This document shows positions 48,301-60,300 of a stretch of DNA of 64,000 nucleotides, piece by piece. The position numbers were made by a program, and so were the translations under genes. Every line of letters starts with the position of its first letter. The stretch's first letter is position 1. The notes beneath the pieces are model-generated. The model saw nothing but the letters and a program-made list of their open reading frames with translations. It did no database searches and was not told the DNA's origin. Source of the DNA: Angiostrongylus vasorum (lineage: Eukaryota > Nematoda > Chromadorea > Rhabditida > Metastrongylidae); assembly GCA_018806985.1 (NCBI GenBank), contig JADANN010000335.1:806001-870000 (forward strand), given 5' to 3'.

Positions 48301-51300
48301 AGCAGGATCCTCTTCGTGGACGTGGAGCTAGCAGAACCTATTGACGAAACCCCTACTCTAGTATAACACAGAAAGCAGGAAAAACGTCGTAGATGTTCGC
48401 TGCTTGCTCGATGACTAGCGTATTGGAGCTGGTAAAAAGGTAAGATATACAGTTTTCGAGGTCGATCAATCCCTGAGGGATGCGCCGTATGTTCGAGATC
48501 ATCGAGCATTGTTACAAGTGATTGAGTGCATGTCCGGCCTCTACAACGACTCGAGGTAGCCTACGTTAGCGCTGCTATGCTGCAGTAGGCGACTGGACCA
48601 TATTACGAAATGCCCACCGTAGTAGTCGACCGCATCAGAGATGAAGGGCACTGCGCAATGTTCATGTTAGATGACAAACTATTTTATAATAACCACAATT
48701 TCGACCCTAGCCCCAGCTTAACTGAGCGCTCGGTTTGTGCTTCCCAGATCACTTCTTTTGATGGGTGATTATTGATGGCACCACTGTGGTAAAAAGCTAG
48801 CTGAGAGTAAGGAAAAGCGGGCGCCTCGGTGGTGTTGAGTGGAATACATGAGCATCCGAAAAGGGTAATCGCGAGCTTGAATCATAGTACCATGCCATAA
48901 AAAACAATGCGAAGTATAGAAAGAGTTGGATATTTTATAATGTTTTAAAAAACTGACTTCCATTGAACATAGGCATACATAATTAATTAATCTTAAATTA
49001 TCGTGCTAACACGTTTCCGATTCCGATTCAATGGTCCCAAGCTGATCGTTATTGCGATGGGGTGTTTGTAGTCGGACCGAGTCAAATTCACTGAAAACTC
49101 ACGCTAGTTTTGTTTTTAGGTTAGTAGCCGGCATAAGGCACTCGGTAAGGCCAATAAAAATTCAAGAAGTTGATGAGCAATATATACCAGACAGACCGTC
49201 ATTTAACCACGGCATTAATAATCAATCTCTTCTTGGATTTTTAAGCTAATGAAAGGTTGGTAAAGATGTTAATTCAGCTAACCTTTCAAAGAATTCGCCT
49301 TCTTCAGAGCCGAAGATCCGAGTCGATGTCCACAGTTGATCGCCTTCTTGATCTGGCCTCTTCGTCTTCCTATCGAGACGAGTTTTCTTGAGTGGCGCAC
49401 CACTCGAATTAGCCAACTACACACATAACCGTTGTCAACGACACCTGTCCCCGTATAAAACAGCGCTACCGGGTGAGGCCTAATTCGAGTGGTGCTCCAT
49501 TGAAGAAAATCTGACTCATACGATGGCGAACACACCACATCGAGTAGACGAAAGACTGTGGACCATGAACTCCGATCACATGCGCTGAGGAAGGCCCACC
49601 GTCAACATGTTCGCCGAATAAAGATCTTTACCAAAGTCGTGCTAGCCCAATAATCCAATTGGGCATTAATAAATAGTGCTTGAAGTAATATTTAGAAAAG
49701 TGGATGTGAATTCCATTGCAGCATAGCAAACAAGCGTATTTGTTTGAAATTAAGAGATACCAAAGCGATCTTTACAGTAAGAACTTGCATTGAAAACAGT
49801 GGATATTATGCAACGTACTTAAATGTAAGCTGTCAAGTAGCTGTGAGCTCGGTGAGGTTCTCCTAGAACTTTTTCTTTCCGGCCGAGTAAAAAATAGGCC
49901 AACGAATTCTCGTTTTCTCAAAGACAACGAGATTCCGAGTGTCCTCGTCATTTTCCTCAACTTCATTGATTTATTTAGACATATGCCTGCGAACATTTTG
50001 TCTCTCCTATCTTGAAACGATGAATGATTGGATGCAAGGAAAAACGAGTCGAATACAAGATGTGCTGGGATCCTCACAGTAGATATGATGGCGGGCTGTG
50101 TAAATAATAATAATAGAAAATCTTGAAATGCTACTAAAAAGATTGTTTTAAAAAGATGCATATAAGGCAACGTCGAAGGGTTTCCAGATTTAACTACAAT
50201 GAAGCTGAGATCTTTGCAAAACTCTGGAGCGCAGTTGTTTGCGGCGGGGAACGAACGCGTTATTACCCTTTCCGAGGGGCCAACGCGTTCACCAGCACAC
50301 CATGCAGGTCCTTCGCTTCGCCTGTCTCTCAGCTAGTTTTATCGACCAGGCCATCAGCAATCACCCGTTAACGGGATTGTTCTGGGGAGCCCAAATCGGC
50401 AACAAACCCAGTTAAGCTGAGACTGTAGTTTAAATCACAATGTTAACTTTATTATTTACTGCCTATTACAATTTTTGCAAATATCTCAATTTCATTGTGG
50501 TTGAGTCACACATAATATCCTGTCGTGGAAAATTGTAATAGGCAGTAAATAATAAAGTTAACATGAATGCGTCGTTTTCTTGTTCAGCAATCGCGAGGTT
50601 GTTAAACAGCATACATTTACTTCCATAGAAAAACACAATACAATACAACAGTAGCTGACGTTTCGGCAGTATCGCCTTCTTCAGAGCCTGGTAGAGTATA
50701 CTGACATACAATTTACTAGGCCAAACGCTTCAATGACACTTACAAAAGACGAAAAAACTCTATGGTAATCACATGGTCAACAGCTTCTCGAAAAATCACC
50801 GCTTTTTTACGTGCCTTCCCAATGAGGAAGATTAGAACAGCTGATTATGGTCGCATAAGGTTGATGACTGCACCATCCCGACATCAGAAATTGATGCGAA
50901 CATATGGGGTCAGGTCGCGTATGACCTCTGGGCATTCATCCCTGCTATTCATTGTAGGGTTTTTGGCATTTATCCAAAAAGCCTCAAGAAGTTTTCGCGC
51001 TGGTGTTCTAGTCTCCTGCGCAAGGATATTGACTTTTACTTCAAAATCGTCCCCGCTGTGCTTTTTGTATCCTGTGCGTGCCTAGTGGGGGTACTTTGTC
51101 TTAGTTTTCGTTTGCCATCTAGATGTTCTTTTATACGGATACACAAAGGCCTGCCCGTTTCGCCAATATATTCATCTCCGCAATCATTACAAGAGATCAG
51201 GTATATCGTGCCTGAACTCATGCAATCACCGTCCCTGCCGTAAGGGCAGATTACGCAATTTGTTGTTTCGCATAGACGGTCATACAGGCGGTTACGAACT

Positions 51301-54300
51301 AACTGACGACGTAGAGTAGCCGGTGGTATTTCAACTATCGCTACCGATTCCTCTAGACCTGCGCCTTCTTAAGCATCGTTTAATCGCTACGCTTACTTCA
51401 TCGCTAATAAAGGGCAGCATAAACGGGACTTTCTTTTGGCCAAGTGTTTCGCTTGGGCGCGTCGCTCTCCTTCTAAACTTATCTCGTGGGGTTACTATTT
51501 CGTAGCCATTGGAGATGGCTATTTGCCGAGCCAAGTCGCGCGATTCTTCCTTTAGTTCCCTGGTTGTGCACACAGAGGATGGCTGTTCGAAATCATGTTT
51601 CACACAAGCGCCCTCTTTGTGTGTGAAGAGTGGGAAGAAAGGAAATGAACGAGGATGTTCTTGTTTACTTGGCTTTCGGTACCACTTTGTCAGGTAACCG
51701 CTACTTGATAGGTTTATTTGGACGTTTAAAAACGGAAGCCAGTCTTTTTCTCGGTTTCTCCCGGGTGAACTTAATGTACTCAGACTGCTCGTTCAATAAT
51801 TCAAAGCATTTGTCCATCTCCTCCTGCGTAGAGAAGATGACAAAACAATCATCTACATATCTGCAGTAGAGTAGTGGCCGGAGATCGAGAGCAGGGGCTT
51901 CTATCTTTAGACATAAACACAATGGCAAGGCTTGGTGCCAGTCGCTGTCCCATAGCCAACCCCCTTATTTGCGCGAAATATTTCCCAGACCATCTGAAAA
52001 TCGAGCAGTTTAGGCACTCCCTTTAGGAGAGCCATTAGCTGCTGGATGGGACAAGCCATGCATATTTATTCTTCCTTCATGTTTAACAAGAAGTTCGAAG
52101 ATGGCTTGCATTGCGGAGTCATTCGATACGTTGGTGTACAACGCAGTAACGTCGAAGGACTCCATCACGTACGCGTTATTAGGAGACGCGTTACGTAGAC
52201 GTTCTAGGAACATTTGGGTGTTTGTGAGGTGAGCTGGAATATGGTTAAGCAACTGGGTAAGTATTGGGCTTAAAAACCAGGTTATTCTATCCGTTGGCCC
52301 GTCTACACAGCTGATGATGGGTCTAACCTTAAATGATGACGGATTGGTTGACGCAAGATCATCAGGTGATACCAACTTATGTGTTTTAATAAGTAGGTAT
52401 AGGACGGGACATGTTGGTGTATCGATTTTAAAGTGCGAAATAACCGATGGTTTTAAACCTGCAGCCTTTGCCACACTGACCCATTGATTGTTTAGCTTTC
52501 GGTATTGACTTTTGTATTCCTTTTTCAGAGGATGGGCGATAGAGGGTAGCATCACTAAGATGTTCCTCTGTTATCTCAACATCCAGCTGGCGAGGAATAA
52601 CTACGAACTCTCCCCCTTATCACTAACAGACAATCTTATTGTTTTTTGAGTTTATTAATTCTCTAATTTCTCGCATGCCACATTTTTTGTGCGGCTCTAA
52701 GGTTAGAGATAAACTTTCTATGGCGGTAGTGATTAACGGTCTTGAGAACGCCGTCCGAAAAACATGTGGAATTTTATGTCAACTCCATCGTTAGGGTCCT
52801 GCTGTCTAAAAAACGTCTTAGGGAAAGGAGATGGTGGTAGTGACGCCGCCTCTTGATTTTTTATCTCTATTTGATGTTTCTTGTTTGGCCTGATAGCGGA
52901 GTCGATCTTGAAGCTCATAAAGGGTTACATGCTATCCTACGCAGGGATCGTTTTAGAAATGGGCTGTGATGGTGCAAAGCTTGGGCCCAATTCTAATAGC
53001 GAACGCGCACTCTCAGGTATTGTTATGCCCCCCAATCACGGTGACCCTAGATTTTACTGGTGCATTATCAACCCTATTTTGACTATTATCAGAACCGTGA
53101 AGAATTTGTTTGCGGTAGAATTTTCTTGAAGTTGAGACATGTGAATTACCCAAAAGATTTTCGAATTTTCGTTGTAAGGTTATTTTGGCATTAGACCTAA
53201 TAAAATCGCATATCAATATTGACCCACCAACTATTCTCGTCCAAAGGCGATCCTCCAAATACAAAGCACAAAAATGTTCCTTCGTCGCACACTTCTTCAT
53301 TCTGGCAGACATCTCGTTCTGCTTGCTTCGTAGTGCAGCTCGAAGTAGTTCCATTTCGATGCCTCGTACTTGTTGGCTGTCCTCTGGTAGACCGCATATC
53401 TCGTGAAGTCGCTTTCTTTTTATAAACTTTGGCACGACTCGATGTTGAAAGCAGCGGTGGAGAAAGTTGATTTGCTGTCTACCTAAGACCATCTTTTGTC
53501 TTAGTGACAACGCTTCCTTCACAAGTCGAAAGTATTTTGCTGGTACATCTTGTAACAGTTCCCAGGATCGGCTTTTTGTTAACCTCAGCATTCGAATATG
53601 AATGCGTAGTTTTCTTGTTCAGCAATCGCGAGGTTGTTAAACAGCATACATTTACTTCCATAGAAAAACACAATACAGTACAACAGTAGCTGACGTTTCG
53701 GCAGTATCTTCAGAGCCTGGAAGGGTATACTGATATACAATTTACTAGGCCAAACGTTTCAATAACACTTACAAAAAAGACGAAAAGCTCTATGGTAATT
53801 ACATGATCAACAGCTTCTCGAAAGAAAAACTCACCGCTTTTTTTTACGTGACTTCCAATGAGGAAGACTAGAACAGCTGATTATATTCGCATATGGTTGA
53901 TGATAATAGTCAAAATAGGGTTGATACTGCACCAAGAAAATCTAGGGGTCACCGTGATTGGGGGACATAACAATACCTGAGAGTGCTCGTTCGCTATTAG
54001 AATTGGGCCCAAGCTTTGCACCATCACAGCCCATTTCTAAAACGACACTGCGTGGGATAGCATGTAACCTTTATGAGCTTCAAGATCGACTCCGCTATCA
54101 GGCCAAACAAGAAACATAAAATAGAGATAAAAATCAAGAGGCGGCGACACTACCACAATCTCCTTTCCCTAAGACGTTTTTTAGACAGCAGGACCCTAAC
54201 GATGGAGATGACATAAAATTCCGCATGTTTTCGGACGGCGTTCTCAAGACCGTTAATCACTACCGCCATAGAAAGTTTATCTCTAACCTTAAAGCCGCAC

Positions 54301-57300
54301 AAAAATGTGGCATGCGAGAAATTAGAGAATTAATAAACTCGAAAACAATAAGATTGTCTGTTAGTGATAAGGGGGGAGAGTTCGTAGTTATTCCTCGCCA
54401 GCTGGATATTGAGATAACAGAGGAACATCTTAGTGATGCTACCCTCTATCGCCCATCCTCTGAAAAGGAGTATAAAAGTCAATACCGAAAACTAAACAAT
54501 TAATGGGTCAGTGTGGCAAAGGCTGCAGGTTTAAAACCATTGGTTATTTCGCACTTTAAAATCGATACACCAACATGTCCCGTCCTATACCTACTTATTA
54601 AAACACATAAGTTGGTATCACCTGATGATCTTGCGTCAACCAATCCGTCATCATTTAAGGTTAGACCCATCATCAGCTGTGTAGACGGGCCAACGGATAG
54701 AATAACCTGGTTTTTAAGCCCAATACTTACCCAGTTGCTTAACCATATTCCAGCTCACCTCACAAACACCCAAATGTTCCTAGAACGTCTACGTAACGCG
54801 TCTCCTAATAACGCGTACGTGATGGAGTCCTTCGACGTTACTGCGTTGTACACCAACGTATCGAATGACTCCGCAATGCAAGCCATCTTCGAACTTCTTG
54901 TTAAACATGAAGGAAGAATAAATATGCATGGCTTGCCCATCCAGCAGCTAATGGCTCTCCCTAAACGGAGTGCCTAAACTGCTCGATTTTCAGATGGTCT
55001 GGGAAATATTTCGCGCAAATAAGGGGGTTGGCTATGGGACAGCGACTGGCACCAAGCCTTGCCATTGTGTTTATGTCTAAGATAGAAGCCCCTGCTCTCG
55101 ATCTCCGGCCACTACTCTACTGCAGATATGTAGATGATTGTTTTGTCATCTTCTCTACGCAGGAGGAGATGGACGAAATGCTTTGAATTATTGAACGAGC
55201 AGTCTGAGTACATTAAGTTCACCCGGGAGAAACCGAGAAAAAGACTGGCTTCCGTTTTTAAACGTCCAAATAAACTTATCAAGTAGCGGTTACCTGACAA
55301 AGTGGTACCGAAAGCCAAGTAACAAAGAACATCCTCGTTCATTTCCTTTCTTCCCACCCTTCACACACAAAGAGGGCGCTAGTGAGAAACATGTTTCGAA
55401 CAGCCATCCTTGTGTGCACAACCAGGGAACTAAAGGAGGAATCGCGCGCGACTTGGCTCGGCAAATAGCCATCTCCAATGGCTACGAAATACTAACCCCA
55501 CGAGATAAGTTTAGAAGGAGAGCGATGCGCCCAAGCGAAACACTTTGCCAAAAAAGAAAGTCCCGTTTATGCTGCCCTTTATTAGCGATGAAGTAAGCGT
55601 AGCGATTAAACGATGCTTAAGAAGGGCAGGTCTAGAGGACTCGGTAGCGATAGTTGAAATACCACCGGCTACTCTACGTCGTCAATTAGTTCGTAACCGC
55701 CTGTATGACCGTCTATGTGAAACAACAAATTGCGTAATCTGCCCTTACGGCGGGGACGGTGATTGCATGGGTTCGGGTACGGTGTACCTGATCTCTTGTA
55801 ATTATTGCGGAAATGAATATATTGGCGAAACGGGCAGGCCTTTGTGTATCCGTATAAAGAACATCTAGATGGCAAACGAAAACTAAGACAAAGTACCCCA
55901 CTAGGCACGCATAGGATACAAAAGCACAGCGGGGACGATTTTGAAGTAAAAGTCAATATCCTTGCGCAGGAGACTAGAACACCAGCGCGAAAACTTCTTG
56001 AGGCTTTTTTGGATAAATGCGAAAAAACCCTACAATGAATAGCAGGGATGAATGCCCAGAGGTCATACGCGACCTGACCCCATATGTTCGCATCAATTTC
56101 TGATGTGGGATGGTGCAGTCATCAACCTTATGCGACTATAATCAGCTGTTCTAATCTTCCTCATTGGAAGGCACGTAAAAAAGCGGTGAGTTTTTTCGAG
56201 AAGCTGTTGACCATGTAATTACCATAGAGTTTTTCGTCTTTTTGTAAGTGTCATTGAAGCGTTTGGCCTAGTAAATTGTATGTCAGTATACCCTTCCAGG
56301 CTCTGAAGAAGGCGATACTGCCGAAACGTCAGCTACTGTTGTATTGTATTGTGTTTTTATATGGAAGTAAATGTATGCTGTTTAACAACCTCGCGATTGC
56401 TGAACAAGAAAACGACGCATTCATATTCCAATGCCGAGGTTAATAGAAAGTCGATCCTGGGAAAGTTAACATGGTTTTCAGATTGTTTAACTTTTTTCAT
56501 TTTCTGCCCTACCACGATTTTTACGGCAGAGTATTATGCCACAAGAGACTATGTAGAAATCAACCACAATGATGCTGAGATATTCGCAAAACCTGGACTC
56601 CGGGCCAGATCGAATCACGATTTCCTTTACCGGGAGCTCGCGCATTACACACTGCACTACGGAGGCTCTTGCTCTGCGTCTTTCTCAGCCTAGTTTTCTA
56701 TATACCATTAGCAATCACCCCTCAACGAAATAGAAAACTAGGTGAGAGAAACGCATGGCAAGCGCCTCTGTGGCGCAGTTCGCAATGCGCAAGCTTCCAG
56801 AAAGGAAAATCGTGGTTCAATCTGGCCCAGGGTCCAAGTTTTGCGAATGTCTCAGCATCGTTGTAGTTTTCAGATTGCTTAAAACACTCGTCGAGATGTA
56901 TAACCAAATCTTTTTAGAAGGATTTTAGCTGGAATGTAAAATTACCTTTGGAATAACTGCTTATCATTGTTTCTTCTTGCGTTTTCTCAGTTTGGAATTA
57001 AAAAAGCGTCATAGACGAAAAAAAGAACCCGAAAGTTCGGTATACTGTATAACATCACAATCTATCCATTTAATTAAATGCGCTTGTACTTAAATTACTA
57101 CGAGTGGTGAAATATCGCAGCAAATCTGTAGAGAAGGTTGAACCTGTGGCTTTCAGACTCACTATTACCAGCCAGGATTCACAATGGTCGGCGGTGGATT
57201 TATGACGTTGAAGTCGAATACCAGAAAAGAAGAAGATCTCATTCATCCGGACACTGTTTGGATTCACGACAGAGTGAAAAAATTCGATCCGAAGAGGAAC

Positions 57301-60300
57301 GCCGTAAAATTGTCGTCAGTGATTTTAGAACATTTGTGGTATTCTTCTACAAAGTGGTACTTATAGTGGTATAACTTCCTCATTGTACCCGTTAAGTTTG
57401 AAACTTAGCGGAATATTTTTGCTTGTAATTGTCCTTATCTGTACGTCCATATGCCCTCTTTTGTGGGTTGGGACCCGTTTCATTATGCACTGACTTGCTT
57501 ATCATATTTTATTTCAACTTCTCTATAACTTTACTAAGTTTCACACTTCTTGGACAGATGCCCACTTATTTGTCTGCTTAATTAATTTCGTTAATTAAGT
57601 AATTAATTGTTTAATTAGGTTATTTAGTTATACCTCTAAATGTTTCTTCGCCACATCGTGCCTGAGAGGTGTTCCTGGGTGTCGGACTGCCATGTACAGC
57701 GAGGGGGATTCATCCTCCCAGCAGAGTCTACTAAGCTGAGAAGGAGTCCGGCTTTTCCGTGAGGAAGTCCGGCTAAGAGTAAACCAATACCAGGATCTAA
57801 CCGTCCTGGTATCAAACTATGCTCGCTCTGATCCACAAGGGCGGCCCCTGTCTATTGTGGTGACGATCTGGGGTAGATTTGGACTAGGCTATCCTCGGGA
57901 CCACAGGGAACAACGATGGCTAATTACCAGCGAATATCTGAAAAATGGAGATTATACTGGCACCCACAAATCAGTGAAGACGGACCACCAAAGTATCCAA
58001 GTTAATATTTATTTATATAAGCGGGGTGGGTAGCGCAATAGTTCTGACGCCATTTACTACGAGCGTGATGCTGGTTAGACTCCGCTCCAGCTCACGAAGG
58101 CACTCATCTTTCTGGGGTTGGAGAATCGGTACCAAACTTGTGTGGGATCAGCTTACTGCCTTCAATTTATAGCGGAAACACTCTAATGTGGCTATAGCAG
58201 TACATTAGGGAGCTTCGACTCGACCGCATTCATAACGAAGCCGAAAATCTTCAGACAGTAGCCAAACTCATCTAGGATCTCTACAGTAGATGTGAAGATG
58301 GATCATGTAGAAAAATCTTATATTAACCGTCACCAAATTAATGACTGCGCGGATTGCAACACTTCCATTTGATGGTACATCTTGTAACAGTTCCCAGGAT
58401 CGACTTTCTATTAACCTCGGCATTGGAATATGAATGCGTCGTTTTCTTGTTCAGCAATCGCGAGGTTGTTAAACAGCATACATTTACTTCCATACAAAAA
58501 CACAATACAATACAACAGTAGCTGACGTTTCGGCAGTATCGCCTTCTTCAGAGCCTGGAAGGGGTATACTGACATACAATTTACTAGGCCAAACGCTTCA
58601 ATGACACTTACAAAAAGACGAAAAACTCTATGGTAATTACATGGTCAACAGCTTCTCGAAAAAAAACTCACCGCTTTTTTTACGTGCCTTCCCATGAGGA
58701 AGATTAGAACAGCTGATTATGGTCGCATAAGGGTTGATGACTGCACCATCCCACATCAGAAATTGATGCGAACATACGGGGTCAGGTCGCGTATGACCTC
58801 TGGGCATTCATCCCTGCTATTCATTGTAGGGGTTTTTGGCATTTATCCAAAAAGCCTCAAGAAGTTTTCGCGCTGGTGTTCTAGTCTCCTGCGCAAGGAT
58901 ATTGACTTTTACTTCAAAATCGTCCCCGCTGTGCTTTTGTATCCTATGCGTGCCCTGAGTGGGGTACTTTGTCTTAGTTTTTCGTTTGCCATCTAGGTGT
59001 TCTTTTATACGGATACACAAAGGCCTGCCCGTTTCGCCAATATATTCATCTCCGCAATTATTACACGAGATCAGGTATATCGTACCTGAACTCATGCAAT
59101 CACCGTCCCTGCCGTAAGGGCAGATTACGCAATTTGTTGTTTCGCATAGACGGTCATACAGGCGGTTACGAACTAACTGACGACGTAGAGTAGCCGGTGG
59201 TATTTCAACTATCGCTACCGATTCCTCTAGACCTGCCCTTCTTAAGCATCGTTTAATCGCTACGCTTACTTCATCGCTAATAAAGGGCAGCATAAACGGG
59301 ACTTTCTTTTTGGCCAAGTATTTCATTGGCGATCGCTACAAACTATGTGGGGTTCTATTTGTATTGTAATAATTAAGATCTACAGAATCCTGCGCCTTGG
59401 CAGAAGCAAATACCAGGACGTGCGTACGTGAATCTCAGGCTGTGGTATCTGCCACATCGGTCGGCTATGCATACAAAGATATACTGATCGTGGGGATGGG
59501 AGACAGCAATTATCTATAAAAAACCCTGATCAGAAACAATTAGTACCATAGCACATAGTCAAGCGCGGAACATATCAATCTGCGGGAAGTTCAGCGCACT
59601 TTTGAAATGCAAAACCACTATGCGTAATGCAGAAACACTGTTTCCAAGTGCGACTCATGTTGATGACGAACTGTATTATTCATATACTACAAAGCGTTTT
59701 CGTAACTCTCCATTACTGACCAACGACCATTGACTCTTTTGTAACTCATCATATCCGAAAGGACCTGCACGTGAGTTTCACTAATACTTGAATTGTGCCT
59801 TCTTCGTGAATGCCATTGAAGGCTGACAGACTTTTTTCATTCCTGGAATTTCGAAATAGCTCAGTTAGAGCGTCTCGAGATCTTCGCAACAATCAGCCGC
59901 TTGCCGTTGTAAGTTCGTAAGTTAAGAGGGGACTTTTTCAGACAAGTTTGACATAGATCTGCCGAACCTGGAACGATATTGGACGAGGTTGGCTTGAACG
60001 CTAATGACGCAGTATTGTTGAATTTTAGTATAAGCCTATGGATATAACGAAGAAAACCTTCAGATTAATATCCAGAAGCTTGTCAGCTGGAAAAAGGTCT
60101 TCCATTAGATTTGGAGGAAAGAAATGATTTGCTCTTTTTTATGAAATATTTCTGTTTGTGCACTTACTTTAGCCAGAGATTATTATTATGATTCTGATCT
60201 TCCAGAAATGGTGATGAAGTAACGTATGACTATATGATATTGGCTACAGGTGTGCAGCTACGATGGGACATGGTTAAAGGACTTCCAGAAGCTTTAGATA

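Larger units (their letters stand above)
50566..56461. mobile_element. Head-to-head double Penelope-like unit (B- / C+) with 12-bp target-site duplication
   Basis: Order along the plus strand: terminal repeat (HHR minus), unit B coded on minus, shared terminal repeat (HHR minus), unit C coded on plus, terminal repeat (HHR plus). The whole 5.9-kb block is flanked by the direct repeat AAAGTTAACATG at 50554-50565 and 56462-56473. That indicates one integration of the composite, into the GTTAAC terminus of a family-C repeat. Unit B has direct terminal repeats; unit C has inverted ones, because the middle repeat is shared. Confidence 0.82.
42336..57156 (+). other. 14.8-kb sqrd intron packed with retroelements
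   Basis: The intron runs between two phase-0 exons of sqrd. It holds a 2.5-kb RTE-like LINE on the sense strand, several SINE-A copies, and the 5.9-kb head-to-head PLE unit B+C inserted into family-C repeats. 42470-43480 and 46330-46890 show no recognised repeat or gene. Confidence 0.8.

Noticed and set aside
57319..57326. GTGATT as the donor of the second sqrd exon
   Set aside because: It ends the exon in phase 0, which makes the exon at 60206 read AAA TGG TGA; GTCAGT at 57315 restores the frame.
59852..59930. tRNA gene (TAGCTCAGTTAGAGCG looks like an A box)
   Set aside because: No acceptor stem or B box at the right distance; the stretch is explained as a mirrored family-B repeat.
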